A DNA stretch of 64,000 nt from Nocardia jinanensis (GTDB lineage: Bacteria > Actinomycetota > Actinomycetes > Mycobacteriales > Mycobacteriaceae): positions 250,550 to 314,549 of the forward strand of contig NZ_BMMH01000008.1 of NCBI RefSeq assembly GCF_014645735.1, given 5' to 3'. Position numbers and translations under genes: made by a program. Below, one piece after another: positions 15,466-25,867 of this stretch. Every line of letters begins with the position of its first letter. Position 1 is the stretch's first letter. The notes below the pieces were generated by a model. That model was not told the DNA's origin, made no database searches, and saw only the letters and a list, made by a program, of their open reading frames with translations.

Positions 15466-17088
15466 CTAACGCCCTTCGGATCCCTGGTCGGCGGCGAGGA
15501 CCGGGATCCTGTCCGGCGCGCCGAACCAGCCGGACAGTGCCGCGCGCAATCCGGCCACCGCGCTGTCGGCCGGCTCGCCCACTGTCGCCGCCCAGGCGAT
15601 ATGCGCATCCGGGCGGATCAGGAGGGCGTCGGCCGGACGGTCATCGGTTGTGGCGGTGTGAATATCGATGCGGTCCGCCCACTCCCGGGCAACCTCGCGC
15701 AGCTCCGGCCGGTCGGCTAGATCGAGCAGAACCGGCCGCGCGGTGTGCAGGAGATCGGCGACGGTGGTCGCGCCGTCGCCGGTGCGCAGCGCGAGGTCGG
15801 GGGCGAACGTGCCCGTCGACGGGTGCCGGTTCGGGTTGGGCAGGTCGTAACGGACGTCGGTGCCCGCGATGAAACCGGCCACCCGGCGGGCGGACTGTTC
15901 GTCGCCCAGCAGTTCCTGGACCACCTCCCGTAGTGCGTCGGCGGCCGGGTCGAGTCCGCGTCGCAACGCCACTTGTGCGCGGGTCTGCCGGAGGGCGCGG
16001 TCACCCGCGTAGTGCCGTTCCTCGTGGTAGCTGTCGACCAGTCCGGCCGGGGCCCAACCATGCACGTCGGCAGCCAGTTTCCAGGCGAGGTTCACCGCGT
16101 CGAGCAGGCCGGTGTTGAGTCCCGAGCCGGTGGCGGGCAGCAGATGGGCGGCGTCGCCCGCCACCAGGATCCGGCCGGCCCGATAGGTTTCGGCGTGCCG
16201 GTCCTTGAAGGTGAAGCGCGCCAACCGCAACGTTTCGCCCAGGGGGATCTCCGTGCCGAGTACCCGGCGGACGCTGTCCTGGAATTCGGCCGGGGTCATC
16301 GGCTCGTCGTCGGCGATATCGGTGGATTCGTCCTCGGTGGTCGAGAACATCAGCATGTCGGGAGTCGGCGACCCGAATCCGAACGCGCCGCGCTCGGTAC
16401 GGGTGAAGCCGGTACTGATCCGGCCGATGCCAGGGACCTCGATATCGCCGTTGTCGAGGCGGGTCACCGAATCGGGCACGGTGACCTGGCACAGACGGTT
16501 CACCTCGGGGTATGTGGTCCCGGTGAAAGCGATACCGGCCATCTCCCGGATCGGGCTGCGCCCACCGTCACAGCCGACGAGGTAACGAGCGGTGATCCGG
16601 TACGGACCGTCCGGCCCGGACACTTCCGCCGTCACCGACGTATCGTCCTGACTCACCCCGACCACCTCGTGCCCGCGGCGGATATCCGCGCCGAGTTCAT
16701 CCACCCGCTCGGCGAGCAACTCCTCCAACCGCGTCTGCGGAAGCGGCAGCCCGCGCAACGGGGGGTCCACCATGCCGATGAGATCCACGTGCACACCACC
16801 GAAGGGATACCGCTGCGGCGGTTCGGGGGCGGTCACAGCCGCTTCGATCCGCTCCAGCAGCCCGCGGTAGTGCAGCAGTCGCAGGATCTGCCCGCCCAGG
16901 CCCTGGGCCTTCTGCGTGGTCCTGGGCTGTGGGTACTTCTCCAGGATCAGCGGCCGGACCCCCGCCAGACCGAGTTCGGCGGCCAGCATCAGACCGGTCG
17001 GCCCGGCGCCCACGATGATCACCTCGGTATCCACCGACGACGGCTCTCGCACCGATCGCTCCTGGTGTCGGTCCGTTGACGACTGCAC
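15466..17088 (-). CDS. FAD-dependent aromatic hydroxylase (class A flavin monooxygenase)
   Basis: A 540-residue NAD(P)H-dependent flavoprotein monooxygenase of the PHBH/polyketide-hydroxylase group. The three FAD motifs are visible: EVIIVGAGPTGLMLAAELGL near the N-terminus, YLVGCDGGRSPIR (DG motif) and RILVAGDAAHLLPATGSGLN (GD motif). A C-terminal thioredoxin-like region follows (about residues 400-540). Relatives hydroxylate phenols, tetracyclic polyketides or rifamycins; the substrate here cannot be told. A GTG at 17088 with GAGG upstream fits best; another in-frame GTG is at 17094. It stands alone, with no pathway genes adjacent. Confidence 0.88.
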   Translation of the reverse strand: MQSSTDRHQERSVREPSSVDTEVIIVGAGPTGLMLAAELGLAGVRPLILEKYPQPRTTQKAQGLGGQILRLLHYRGLLERIEAAVTAPEPPQRYPFGGVHVDLIGMVDPPLRGLPLPQTRLEELLAERVDELGADIRRGHEVVGVSQDDTSVTAEVSGPDGPYRITARYLVGCDGGRSPIREMAGIAFTGTTYPEVNRLCQVTVPDSVTRLDNGDIEVPGIGRISTGFTRTERGAFGFGSPTPDMLMFSTTEDESTDIADDEPMTPAEFQDSVRRVLGTEIPLGETLRLARFTFKDRHAETYRAGRILVAGDAAHLLPATGSGLNTGLLDAVNLAWKLAADVHGWAPAGLVDSYHEERHYAGDRALRQTRAQVALRRGLDPAADALREVVQELLGDEQSARRVAGFIAGTDVRYDLPNPNRHPSTGTFAPDLALRTGDGATTVADLLHTARPVLLDLADRPELREVAREWADRIDIHTATTDDRPADALLIRPDAHIAWAATVGEPADSAVAGLRAALSGWFGAPDRIPVLAADQGSEGR

Positions 17089-17221
17089 TCGCACCTCGTA
17101 AACCCTCTCTGTCCCACGTCTGTGAGCTAGGCCAGCGAGTATGCGGTATCAACGGGGTCTTGCCGCAAGCCCCCGGGTGGGATATACCTTGAAAGGGGCG
17201 GGGGTCCGGTAGACGCGTATC

Positions 17222-17719
17222 TCACTGTTCGGCGCGAGTCGCCGGCTTCTCTTCTGCTTCCACCACTGCCTGCGGCGGCGATGTCACGGGAGGCCGCCGA
17301 CGCGCCGTGGTGATGCTGTAGGTGAGGATCGACGACAGCAGGATCACCAGCACCGGGGCGACCACCGGCGCCCACACCAGTTCCACCGGGAGCAGCGCCG
17401 CCGCCCCCGCCGCCGCCGTCCACAGGACCGCGCCCACCACCGACGGGAGTGTGGTCGGCACGACCCCGCGCGGAGCCGTCACGGTCGCGATGTTCAGCAG
17501 ATACGCCGTGGCCACCAGCCCCGCCGCGGCCGCCGACACCAGACCGGTGTCGAAGAGCGCAAGCACACCGATCACCAGTAGTACTGCGCCGATCGCCGCC
17601 CAGCGCCACCACCAGCCCACCACCACCAGCACGATCGCGGCCGGAGCCGCCCACGGCTGGATCAGGGCGACCAGCAGCACCAGCAGCGTGCCGGACAGAT
17701 GCGCGAGGAATTTGATCAC
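17222..17719 (-). CDS. Small integral membrane protein, last gene of the MoxR/DUF58 operon
   Basis: A 165-residue protein with about five hydrophobic segments spread over residues 5-135 and a charged cytoplasmic-type tail (RRRPPVTSPPQAVVEAEEKP). No domain recognised. Its start overlaps the stop of the DUF58 gene by four bases (17716-17719), so it is translationally coupled to that operon and probably works in the same envelope complex. Function unknown. Confidence 0.75.
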   Translation of the reverse strand: MIKFLAHLSGTLLVLLVALIQPWAAPAAIVLVVVGWWWRWAAIGAVLLVIGVLALFDTGLVSAAAAGLVATAYLLNIATVTAPRGVVPTTLPSVVGAVLWTAAAGAAALLPVELVWAPVVAPVLVILLSSILTYSITTARRRPPVTSPPQAVVEAEEKPATRAEQ

Positions 17720-18986
17720 CGGCGCACCCGGATCATCCGGCGGTGCTGGGGTAGCAGGCGCATCGTCTGGTCGAGCCGGGTGTCAGCGGCCCACGGGACG
17801 ATATCCACCCCGACCGTGCTCATATCGCGGTACATCGAGATCCGCTCCAGCTGCCACATCTTCTCCATGGTGGGGTCCAGATCGCCGGCGAAAGGGCTGC
17901 CGCGCAGCACATCCACCGCCACCACCACGTGTCCGCGTTTGCGCAGATCGATCAATGCGAGGGCGAACTGGGTGTCCAGCAGGGTGGTGAACGCGACGAT
18001 GACCGCGCCCAGCGGGACCGCGGCGTAGGGCGCCAGGGTGCCGGTCGTGGGGATGAACTCGTCGCCGACGTCGAGCACGGTATCGACGATCCGATAGAAC
18101 TGCCGGCGGCCGATATCCGGGCGCAGCCAGCGTGGGGACTGTCCCAGGCAGACGACCGCGGTGCGGTCCCCGGCTTGCAGCGTGGACTGCACCACCTGCG
18201 CGGCCCCGCGCACCGAGAGCTCCAGCGCGTCGCTGGCCGGGCCGGGAGCCTGCTGCGAGGTGTCCACCAGCACGACCACATCGGCGGAACGGTTGGTGAG
18301 GCGTTCGGTCACGTACAAGCGCCCCCGGCGGGCGCTCACCGGCCAGTTGACGGTGCGCAACTGGTCGCCGGGGGCGTAGGCGCGGATATCGGCGTACTCC
18401 ACACCGGGGCCGTGCCGACGGGTGAGGTGTACGCCGAGTCGTTCGGGAAGTTCGGTACGCGGCAACCGCATCCGCTGCGGATCGGTGATCGGGTAGACGT
18501 AGACCTCCCCGGCGGGCAGGGTCGCGGTGGCCAATGCCATTCCGGCCGGGCTCAATGCCTTCACCCGCACCTTGATCGGATAGCGACCCCACCGCGTCGC
18601 CGACACGGTCAACCGCAAACCGGCCGGAGCCGTCCCCGAGTCCGAGGACTCCTCCACCGTCACCGTCATCCCGTCGATCACGACCGGTTTACAGCGCAGC
18701 AGCGCCTGCCCCTGGTCGACGAAGGCGGCGAGGGTGACGGTGACCTCTTCGTTCTCGAAACAACGTTGTGTACCGCTACCGTCCACCTGGATCCGGGTGC
18801 GCGACACCTGCCAGGGCGCGCTGGCCAGCACACCGAGCATCGGCGAGGCGAATACGACCAGCTGCCAACTTCCGGCGACCACCGCGCCGAGCAGCGCGAC
18901 AGCCGAGGCGATGGCCAGCAGATAGGTCAGCGGAGCGGGGCGCCAGCGCAGGCGGGCCTCCACCGTGGCACTGGCGTCGCGGTGTT

Positions 18987-18990
<4 letters not shown>
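17716..18990 (-). CDS. DUF58 / VWA-like membrane-anchored protein
   Basis: A 424-residue protein with two N-terminal membrane segments (about residues 18-60), a beta-rich extracytoplasmic part and a C-terminal DUF58 domain marked by GVEYADIRAYAPGDQLRTVN then WPVSARRGRLYV, followed by a VWA-like fold with VVVLVDTSQQ (MIDAS-like). DUF58 proteins are the usual partners of MoxR AAA+ chaperones in insertion of metals or folding of exported complexes. The ATG at 18990 overlaps the moxR stop (ATGA). Upstream in-frame codons run over moxR and are discarded. Confidence 0.88.
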
Positions 18991-19949
<959 letters not shown>

Positions 19950-19977
19950 GTTGTTTCTCGCAATGGGTCGACCCGTT

Positions 19978-20472
19978 TCACATTCTCTGAAGGCGGCTCA
20001 GGATCTCGTCCAGAGCCGCGCGGCCCGGTGCGGGCGTGTTCTGGTCACGCAGCTCCGAATCAGCGGGATCCACCCAGCGCCACAGTTCGGCACCGAAGAG
20101 ATGGACCCCGGCACTTTCCAGCGCCCGCCGGTTCTTGCTGACCCGCAGGCCGGCGGACAGTTGGAACTCCTTGGCCAGCAGCGGCCGCAGATGCCGATCC
20201 CAGTCGGCGCGGCTGCCGTCGGCACGGTCGACGAGCATTTCGGCACGGGCATGCCAGTGGCGCAGCATTTCGGCGGGCCCGTTCTCCATCTCGTCGGCGA
20301 GTTCCTTTTCTCTCCTCTCCGGGCGCAGCAGCACCCAGACAAAGCAGCACAATGCGATCGCGACCGGTATGCCGGCGGCGATCAGCACGAATTCCCGGAA
20401 CCGCAGAAAGGCGGCCACCTCCAGCCCGGCGACCGCGATGACGGCGGCGACGACGATCCAGGGTCTGCTCAT
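19978..20472 (-). CDS. Membrane protein of unknown function in the MoxR operon
   Basis: A 164-residue protein with two N-terminal membrane segments (residues 4-50) and a soluble helical C-terminal part. The C-terminal region contains LRHWHARAEMLVDRADGSRA and ends in a short Pro/Arg segment. No named domain recognised. Its ATG at 20472 overlaps the stop of the DUF4129 gene (20469) by four bases, and moxR starts 29 bp downstream, so it belongs to the operon. Such small proteins commonly sit between DUF4129 and MoxR genes in actinobacteria. Confidence 0.75.
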   Translation of the reverse strand: MSRPWIVVAAVIAVAGLEVAAFLRFREFVLIAAGIPVAIALCCFVWVLLRPERREKELADEMENGPAEMLRHWHARAEMLVDRADGSRADWDRHLRPLLAKEFQLSAGLRVSKNRRALESAGVHLFGAELWRWVDPADSELRDQNTPAPGRAALDEILSRLQRM

Positions 20473-21545
20473 CTCGGCCTCACCCCGCTCGGCGCTCCGG
20501 CCTCGGGCGGAACGGCGGGCGGATAGCCACCGGGGTCCGGGGCGGCCGATACAACCGGGTCCGCGCTGCCCTGCAGATCGGAGAGCGCCACCCGCAGCAA
20601 CTGCTCGGCCCGCATCCGCTGCCACGACATCATGGAATGCGGGCTGAACCGCGCCTCCTCGAACAGCGCGACCAGTTCCCGGGCCGAGGCTTCGTGCAGG
20701 GCCCCGTGCTCGAATGCGCGCGCCAGCACTTCCATGGGCGTATCGGAGGCCAGCGGGGCCAGGCCGCGCGCGTAGATCAGGCCGCGTTCCATCGCCAGAT
20801 AACAGGCGATGATCGCGGTCCGCGCGTCCTGGCCCGCCGCGTTCATCGCGGCCAGCCCCATCTCGGCGGCCTTCACCAGGGAATCGGTATCGGTGCCCGG
20901 CGGTTCGCCGCCGGCGGCCACCGCCTCCTCGGGCGTCTCGGCGCGCTCTCGCCGCTGCGTATTGACGGTGACGACGACCAAACCGGTGACCGCCACCGCG
21001 ACCAGTGTGCCCGCGGCGGCCGTGGCCAGGATCAGCCCGGTCCCGGTGAGGACCGGCTGGTCCTGCTCGGTGCCGGGCGGTACGGCGGGATGCTGAGGGG
21101 CGGGAGACCCGGGTGGCGCAGTCGGCACGGGCTCGGCGACTCGCTGGATTCCGATGAAGTAGATCGCGAAGACGATCGCCGCCAGTACGCCGACAACGGC
21201 CAGCAGGAACAGCACGACCAGCCCGAATCGGCCCAGCCGCCAATGCCATTCGGTCTCGTCGGAATCGAGATCCGGCATGGCCAGCGAGAGCCGGTGCTGG
21301 CTGGCGATCACCCCGGCCAGCAGCACCACGATCGAGACGGCGAGCAGCACCGGCATCAGCGCGACGGCGAGGGGCGAGGGCGCGTTACCCGCCGAATCAC
21401 TGCTCTCGGCCATCCCCGGAATATGCCCGCGCAGGGCGATGACAGCGCAGAACAACAGCGCGAACACCGCCACAATGCGCGCGATCAGCGCCCGCGACCC
21501 GGCCAACCCGATACCTCGAACCTGCTCACTGCCAAGAACAGCCAC
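20469..21545 (-). CDS. DUF4129-domain membrane protein
   Basis: A 358-residue protein with about four membrane segments, including residues 17-40, 60-80, 105-130 and 170-195. A cytoplasmic C-terminal DUF4129 domain follows, marked by IIACYLAMERGLIYARGLAP, DTPMEVLARAF and LVALFEEARFSPHSM. DUF4129 is normally found with transglutaminase-like and MoxR/DUF58 proteins in envelope-linked operons. It is the first gene of the five-gene minus-strand operon. The transglutaminase partner often present is not seen. A Pro-rich tail ends the protein. Confidence 0.82.
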   Translation of the reverse strand: MAVLGSEQVRGIGLAGSRALIARIVAVFALLFCAVIALRGHIPGMAESSDSAGNAPSPLAVALMPVLLAVSIVVLLAGVIASQHRLSLAMPDLDSDETEWHWRLGRFGLVVLFLLAVVGVLAAIVFAIYFIGIQRVAEPVPTAPPGSPAPQHPAVPPGTEQDQPVLTGTGLILATAAAGTLVAVAVTGLVVVTVNTQRRERAETPEEAVAAGGEPPGTDTDSLVKAAEMGLAAMNAAGQDARTAIIACYLAMERGLIYARGLAPLASDTPMEVLARAFEHGALHEASARELVALFEEARFSPHSMMSWQRMRAEQLLRVALSDLQGSADPVVSAAPDPGGYPPAVPPEAGAPSGVRPR

Positions 21546-21842
21546 ATGGTTACATGCCGGACGGCCGGTTCGTTAGCGAATCGGCAATATGAAATAACGA
21601 GTTTTCCACCTTTATCAGCCCCTTGGCGGCAAACCTACTGCCCATTGATCGATCGACAGTTATATCTTGTTCCCGACTGTGAATACTCACAACCTCTTCG
21701 CGGATACGGTGACCGATTCCGGATATCCTTTTCCACTCGCTCAGCTCGGGCATCGAACCGACGCCGCGCCGCGACCGGGTTTCCCGGAGGCGGTACGGCG
21801 GCTGTCTATCGCGGTTGACGGCACAACCGGCGGCAGGCTCGG
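21546..21842. other. Promoter region of the MoxR operon; otherwise empty
   Basis: About 300 bp between the DUF4129 start and the ltp2 stop. The part next to DUF4129 is AT-richer than its surroundings and should carry the operon promoter. The only open frame (from 21667, plus) runs antisense into ltp2 and has no coding features. Confidence 0.5.
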
Positions 21843-23036
21843 TTACGCGGACCGGTCCGCGCTCAGCACCAAGCCCGAGGTCGGCACCCCGGTACCTGCG
21901 GTGACCAGCACATTCTCTATATCGTGAACCTGGTTCACCGATGTTCCGCGCAACTGGCGGACGCCTTCGGCGATCCCGTTCATACCGTGGATATAGGCCT
22001 CGCCCAGCTGCCCGCCGTGGGTATTGATCGGTAGTTTCCCGCCGATTTCGATAGCACCGTCGGCGATGAAATCCTTGGCTTCACCGCGCGGACAGAATCC
22101 GAGCTCCTCCAACTGCATGAGGACGAACGGGGTGAAGTGGTCGTACAGAATCGCCGCCTGAATATCAGCGGGCCGCAAACCGCTCTGCGACCACAACTGG
22201 TCGCCGACCAGACCCATTTCCGGGAGACCGGTCAGCGCATCGCGGTAGTAGCTGGTCATGACGTACTGATCGGCGCCGCTGCCCTGGGCCGCGGCGGTGA
22301 TCACAGCGGCCGGGTTCGGAAGGTCCCGCGCCCGCTCCGCACTGGTCACCACGATCGCCACGCCGCCGTCGGACTCCTGACAGCAGTCCAGCAGATGCAG
22401 CGGCTCGGCGATCCAGCGCGAATTCTGGTGATCTTCCAGGGTTATCGGCTTGTTGTAGAAGAAGGCGTCCGGGTTCACTGCCGCGTGTTTGCGGTCGGCC
22501 ACCGCGACCCGGCCGAAATCGGCGGAGGTCGCGCCGTAGACGTGCATGTATCGCCGGGCGACCATCGCCACCTGCGCGACGGGCGTGCCCAGCCCGTGCG
22601 GGTAGGACCAGCCGGCGTCGATACCCGACGAGGTGGGAGCGGCGGCCAGCGAACTCGAGAACTGACCGAACCGGGAGACCGATCGCTCGTTGAACGCCCG
22701 GTACGCCACGACCACATCGGCGACCCCGGTCGCCACTGCCATGGCGGCCTGCTGCACGGTGGCGCAGGCCGCGCCGCCGCCGTAACCGATATGGCTGAAG
22801 AACTTGAGCTGCGGAATACCGACCGCACGCGCCACCGCGACCTGCAGGTTGGTATCCATCGTGAAGGTGGTCAAACCGTCGACATCGGCCGGGGTGAGCC
22901 CGGCGTCGGCGAGAGCAGCGGTCACGGCCTCGGCGGCCAGCCGCAGTTCGCTGCGGCCGGATTCCTTGGAGAAATCGGTGGCGCCGATGCCCGCGATGGC
23001 GGCACGGCCGGACAGGGGATGTTCCGAAGTGGTCAT
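21843..23036 (-). CDS. ltp2: Ltp2-type steroid aldolase (thiolase-fold lipid-transfer protein)
   Basis: A 397-residue thiolase-superfamily protein that lacks the usual thiolase catalytic arrangement and matches Ltp2 (M. tuberculosis Rv3540c) in length, sequence style and neighbours. Ltp2 joins the ChsH1-ChsH2 hydratase and performs the retro-aldol cleavage that releases propionyl-CoA from the C17 side chain during cholesterol breakdown. Visible features include AIAGIGATDFSKESGRSELR, SHIGYGGGAACATVQQAA and PINTHGGQLGEAYIHGMNG near the C-terminus. ATG at 23036. It is the last gene of the KstR operon, 48 bp after chsH1. Confidence 0.9.
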   Translation of the reverse strand: MTTSEHPLSGRAAIAGIGATDFSKESGRSELRLAAEAVTAALADAGLTPADVDGLTTFTMDTNLQVAVARAVGIPQLKFFSHIGYGGGAACATVQQAAMAVATGVADVVVAYRAFNERSVSRFGQFSSSLAAAPTSSGIDAGWSYPHGLGTPVAQVAMVARRYMHVYGATSADFGRVAVADRKHAAVNPDAFFYNKPITLEDHQNSRWIAEPLHLLDCCQESDGGVAIVVTSAERARDLPNPAAVITAAAQGSGADQYVMTSYYRDALTGLPEMGLVGDQLWSQSGLRPADIQAAILYDHFTPFVLMQLEELGFCPRGEAKDFIADGAIEIGGKLPINTHGGQLGEAYIHGMNGIAEGVRQLRGTSVNQVHDIENVLVTAGTGVPTSGLVLSADRSA

Positions 23037-23084
23037 GAGAACCTCATTCCGCGAGCTGGACAGAACCGGGCGTTATCGCTGCGC

Positions 23085-23510
23085 TCACGCCCCGCCCCCC
23101 GCACCCGGGACGGTGGCGACCACCGTCGCGACTATGTGATCGCCCAGGCTGTCCTTGCCGACGACCTCCAGATGGACGTCCGCGCCGTCGAGTTCGGTCA
23201 CCTTGCCGGTGAGGGTCAGGGTGTCGTAGGCGTACAGCGGCACCCCGAGACGCAGAGAAATGGACTTCACCACGGTGCTCGGCCCCGACCAGTCGGTGAC
23301 GAACCGCTGCACCAGACCCGTATCGGTGAGGATGTTGACGAAAATGTCCTTGGAACCGCGTTCGATCGCCTTGTCCCGATCGTGGTGCACATCCTGGAAA
23401 TCGCGCGTGGCCAGCGCGGTACTGATGACGAAGGTCGGATCGGCGTGGATCGACAGTTCGGGCAGTTCGGTCCCGACCCGGACCGCGGCCGGGTCGAATA
23501 TGGCGGTCAT
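23085..23510 (-). CDS. chsH1: MaoC-like small subunit of the steroid enoyl-CoA hydratase
   Basis: A 141-residue single hot-dog protein matching ChsH1 (Rv3541c): HADPTFVISTALATRDFQDV then HHDRDKAIERGSKDIFVNIL. The two His and Asp of the DVHHDRD segment are in place. ChsH1 with ChsH2 forms the heterohexameric hydratase that hydrates the 3-oxo-chol-type enoyl-CoA with a three-carbon side chain, feeding Ltp2. The ATG at 23510 overlaps the chsH2 stop by four bases (ATGA), so the two subunits are translationally coupled. Confidence 0.92.
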   Translation of the reverse strand: MTAIFDPAAVRVGTELPELSIHADPTFVISTALATRDFQDVHHDRDKAIERGSKDIFVNILTDTGLVQRFVTDWSGPSTVVKSISLRLGVPLYAYDTLTLTGKVTELDGADVHLEVVGKDSLGDHIVATVVATVPGAGGGA

Positions 23511-24436
23511 GCGGTCACCTTCCAGAACGGCAGCACCGTATCGTCGTCGAGCTTCTCGAAATCGGCGACGACCGCCAGCCCCACCTCGACCTGCTCGGGG
23601 TCGATACCGCGCAGTTCGCCCAGCATCCGCACCCCCTCCTCGAGTTCCACCAGCGCGACCACGAACGGCAGGTCGCGGCCCGGCACCTTGGGCGCGTGGT
23701 GCACGACGTAGCTGAACACCGTGCCCTTGCCGGAGGACACCACATAACCGACCGGTTCGGCCTTGTCCTGCCAGATGGCCGGGATCGGCGGATGGCGCAG
23801 CGTACCGTCCGGGAGCTGCTGGATCCGCAACTCGCCGGCCTTCGTACCCGCCCAGAAGAATTCGGTGTCGTGCGAGACCAGCGGCCGTACTCGTTCGGCG
23901 GGAGCCGGTTTCGGAGCCGCGCCCGTGCCCGGCACGAACTTCAGGATGCGGAACAGCATCTCGGTGACGAGTTCGTCGCCGACATACCAGCTGGTGCGGT
24001 AGGTCAGGAAGAACCCTTCACCCAACCCGGTACGTTTCGGGCCTTTGATGCTGTCCAGCGCGCTGGTGATGCTCACCTCTTCACCGGGCCGCAGGTAGCG
24101 GTGGTAGACCTGCTCACAGTTGGTGCCGACCACGGAGGTGTATCCGGCGGAATCGAGCAGCGCGTTGGTGGCCTCCATCGGGTCGTCGGACGGACGGCGG
24201 CCACCCAAGCCCAGCATGGTCCACACCTGAGCCATGGCGGGCGGGGCGACGATCCCCTCGAAACCGGCGGCCTTCGCGGCCGCCTCGTCGACGTAGACGG
24301 GGTTGGTATCGCCCAGCGCCTCCACCCAGTTGTTGATCATCGGCTGGTTCACCGGGTCCCGGCCCGGCCGAGGCGCGCTGGCACCGGCCGCCTCGATCTT
24401 CTCCGCGGCGGCGATGATCTCTTCCGGAGTACTGAT
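23507..24436 (-). CDS. chsH2: MaoC/DUF35 large subunit of the steroid enoyl-CoA hydratase; unusual start
   Basis: A 309-residue protein (309 if read from codon 24436) matching ChsH2 (Rv3542c, about 311 residues): an N-terminal hot-dog domain (DPVNQPMINNWVEALGDTNP, residues about 30-150) and a C-terminal DUF35 OB-fold that docks Ltp2 (GKGTVFSYVVHHAPKVPGRD). The start is odd. A perfect AGGAGG stands six bases before ATC-AGT-ACT-CCG, where an ATG would be expected. The nearest usual in-frame start upstream is a TTG at 24493, inside repeat copy A and with no well-placed ribosome site. Translation may use ATC, TTG or a later ATG. The repeat separates this gene from fadE29 by 260 bp. Confidence 0.88.
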   Translation of the reverse strand: MSTPEEIIAAAEKIEAAGASAPRPGRDPVNQPMINNWVEALGDTNPVYVDEAAAKAAGFEGIVAPPAMAQVWTMLGLGGRRPSDDPMEATNALLDSAGYTSVVGTNCEQVYHRYLRPGEEVSITSALDSIKGPKRTGLGEGFFLTYRTSWYVGDELVTEMLFRILKFVPGTGAAPKPAPAERVRPLVSHDTEFFWAGTKAGELRIQQLPDGTLRHPPIPAIWQDKAEPVGYVVSSGKGTVFSYVVHHAPKVPGRDLPFVVALVELEEGVRMLGELRGIDPEQVEVGLAVVADFEKLDDDTVLPFWKVTA

Positions 24437-24449
24437 ATCCGGCCTCCTA

Positions 24450-24571
24450 TCTATTGGCGTCGCCTTCGGCGCCGCTGGGCGGGGCCCTATCAACCCCGGT
24501 TCTTCACTCCTTCGCTCAGTCGCTGCGCTCCTTCGCTACGTCGCTCCAGAACCGGGGCGGGCCCCGCCCAC
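24450..24571 (+). repeat. Dispersed hairpin repeat, copy A
   Basis: One of five copies of a ~120-bp element. Parts in order: short hairpin GCGTCGCC TTC GGCGCCGC (24457-24475 region, one mismatch), outer stem GGGCGGGGCCC, TATCAA, inner stem CCCCGGTTCT, a 44-base loop of two 21-base units, then AGAACCGGGG and CGGGCCCCGCCC. The short-hairpin end points at chsH2, with its tail 15 bases from the ATC start candidate. It lies inside the cholesterol operon. Confidence 0.9.
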
Positions 24572-24697
24572 GGATGCTGACCATCCAGCGAAGACGGATA
24601 GTTCGCGCGGAGGTGCACCGTAACCAGCCTGGGTAGGCTCACAGCACTGCAAGTGCTCAACGGCCTCCGATCTCTGGACGGCCGACCGCACGCCATA

Positions 24698-25867
24698 TCA
24701 ACGCGGTACTCGCGGCAACTTCAGGCCCGCGGAGGCGACGAGTTCGCGCATCACCTCGTTGACGCCGCCGCCGAAGGTCACCACCAGGTTCTGTTTGGTG
24801 CGCCGGTCGAGCCAGCTCATCAGCTCGGAGGTGGCGAGCTCGGCCGGGTCTCCGAACCGGGCGACTATCTCCTCTGCCAGCCGGCCCGCTTCCTGCAGCG
24901 ATTCGGTGGAGAAGATCTTGGTCGCCGAAGCGTCCGCGATGACCTGCGACGGATCGATGTCCGGGTCATCGGCGGTGGCTGCCACTTGCCAGTTCAGCAG
25001 CTCGTTGAGCCGGGTCATGGCATGGATCCGCCCCAGCGACAGCCGCGCGTCCGGGTCGTCGAGCACCCCGCGCGGCCGGCCCCAATCGCGGACCTTGTCG
25101 TAGAGCTGTTCGATCTTGCCGGACGGTCCCAGACTCACCCGCTCGTGGTTGAGCTGGGTGGTGATCAGGCGCCACCCCTTGTTCTCCTCGCCGACCAGCA
25201 TGTTCGCCGGAACCTTGACGCTGTCGAAATAGGTGGCGTTGGTGTGGTGGGCTCCGTCGGCGGTGATGATCGGCGTCCACGAATAGCCCGGATCCCGCGT
25301 ATCCGCGATCAGGATCGTGATCGCGCGGTGCCGGTCCTCCACCGGACCGGTGCGGCAGGCCAGCCAGATGTAGTCGGCCTCGTGCGCGCCGGTGGTGAAG
25401 ATCTTCTGACCGTTGACGATCCAATCGCCCGAATCGTCCTTGGAGGCACTGGTGCGCAATGCCGCCAGATCGGTACCGGCCTCCGGTTCGGAGTATCCGA
25501 TCGCGAAATGGATATCACCGGAGAGGATCCCGGGCAGGAACTTCTCCTTCTGCTCCTGTGTCCCGTACCGCTGCAACGTCGGACCGACGGTCAGCAGTGT
25601 GACCAGCGGCAGCGGGACATCGGCCCGGGAGGCCTCGTTGTAGAAGATCTGCTGTTCGACCGGGCCGAAACCCTGGCCGCCGTATTCCTTGGGCCAGCCG
25701 ACGCCCAGCCAGCCGTCGCGGCCCATCCGGCGGACCACCTCACGGTAGGCGTCGCCGTGCCGGTTGACCGCCATCGCCGTGGCTTCCTCCGGCGTGACGA
25801 GGTCGGCGAAATAGGCGCGTAGGTCATCGCGTAGTTCGCGCTGTTCGCTGGTCAGATCGATGAACAC
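24698..25867 (-). CDS. fadE29: Steroid side-chain acyl-CoA dehydrogenase, beta subunit
   Basis: A 389-residue acyl-CoA dehydrogenase matching FadE29/ChsE2 (Rv3543c). Visible: FIDLTSEQRELRDDLRAYF at the N-terminus, GRDGWLGVGWPKEYGGQGFG, the FAD/substrate segment GYSEPEAGTDLAALRT and the C-terminal LVVTFGGGVNEVMRELVA. With FadE28 it forms the alpha2beta2 dehydrogenase that oxidises the three-carbon steroid side chain. I chose a GTG at 25867; the in-frame codon at 25996 would overlap fadE28 more deeply. It overlaps the end of fadE28 by 16 bases. Downstream comes repeat copy A. Confidence 0.92.
   Translation of the reverse strand: MFIDLTSEQRELRDDLRAYFADLVTPEEATAMAVNRHGDAYREVVRRMGRDGWLGVGWPKEYGGQGFGPVEQQIFYNEASRADVPLPLVTLLTVGPTLQRYGTQEQKEKFLPGILSGDIHFAIGYSEPEAGTDLAALRTSASKDDSGDWIVNGQKIFTTGAHEADYIWLACRTGPVEDRHRAITILIADTRDPGYSWTPIITADGAHHTNATYFDSVKVPANMLVGEENKGWRLITTQLNHERVSLGPSGKIEQLYDKVRDWGRPRGVLDDPDARLSLGRIHAMTRLNELLNWQVAATADDPDIDPSQVIADASATKIFSTESLQEAGRLAEEIVARFGDPAELATSELMSWLDRRTKQNLVVTFGGGVNEVMRELVASAGLKLPRVPR

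Noticed and set aside
24437..24493. TTG start of chsH2 inside repeat A
   Set aside because: Not excluded, but there is no ribosome site at a proper distance and the resulting 19-residue extension is repeat sequence; ATC position has a perfect ribosome site.
24493..24571. CRISPR-like array in repeat loops
   Set aside because: The two 21-base units per copy have no spacers and occur inside a stem-loop; no cas genes.
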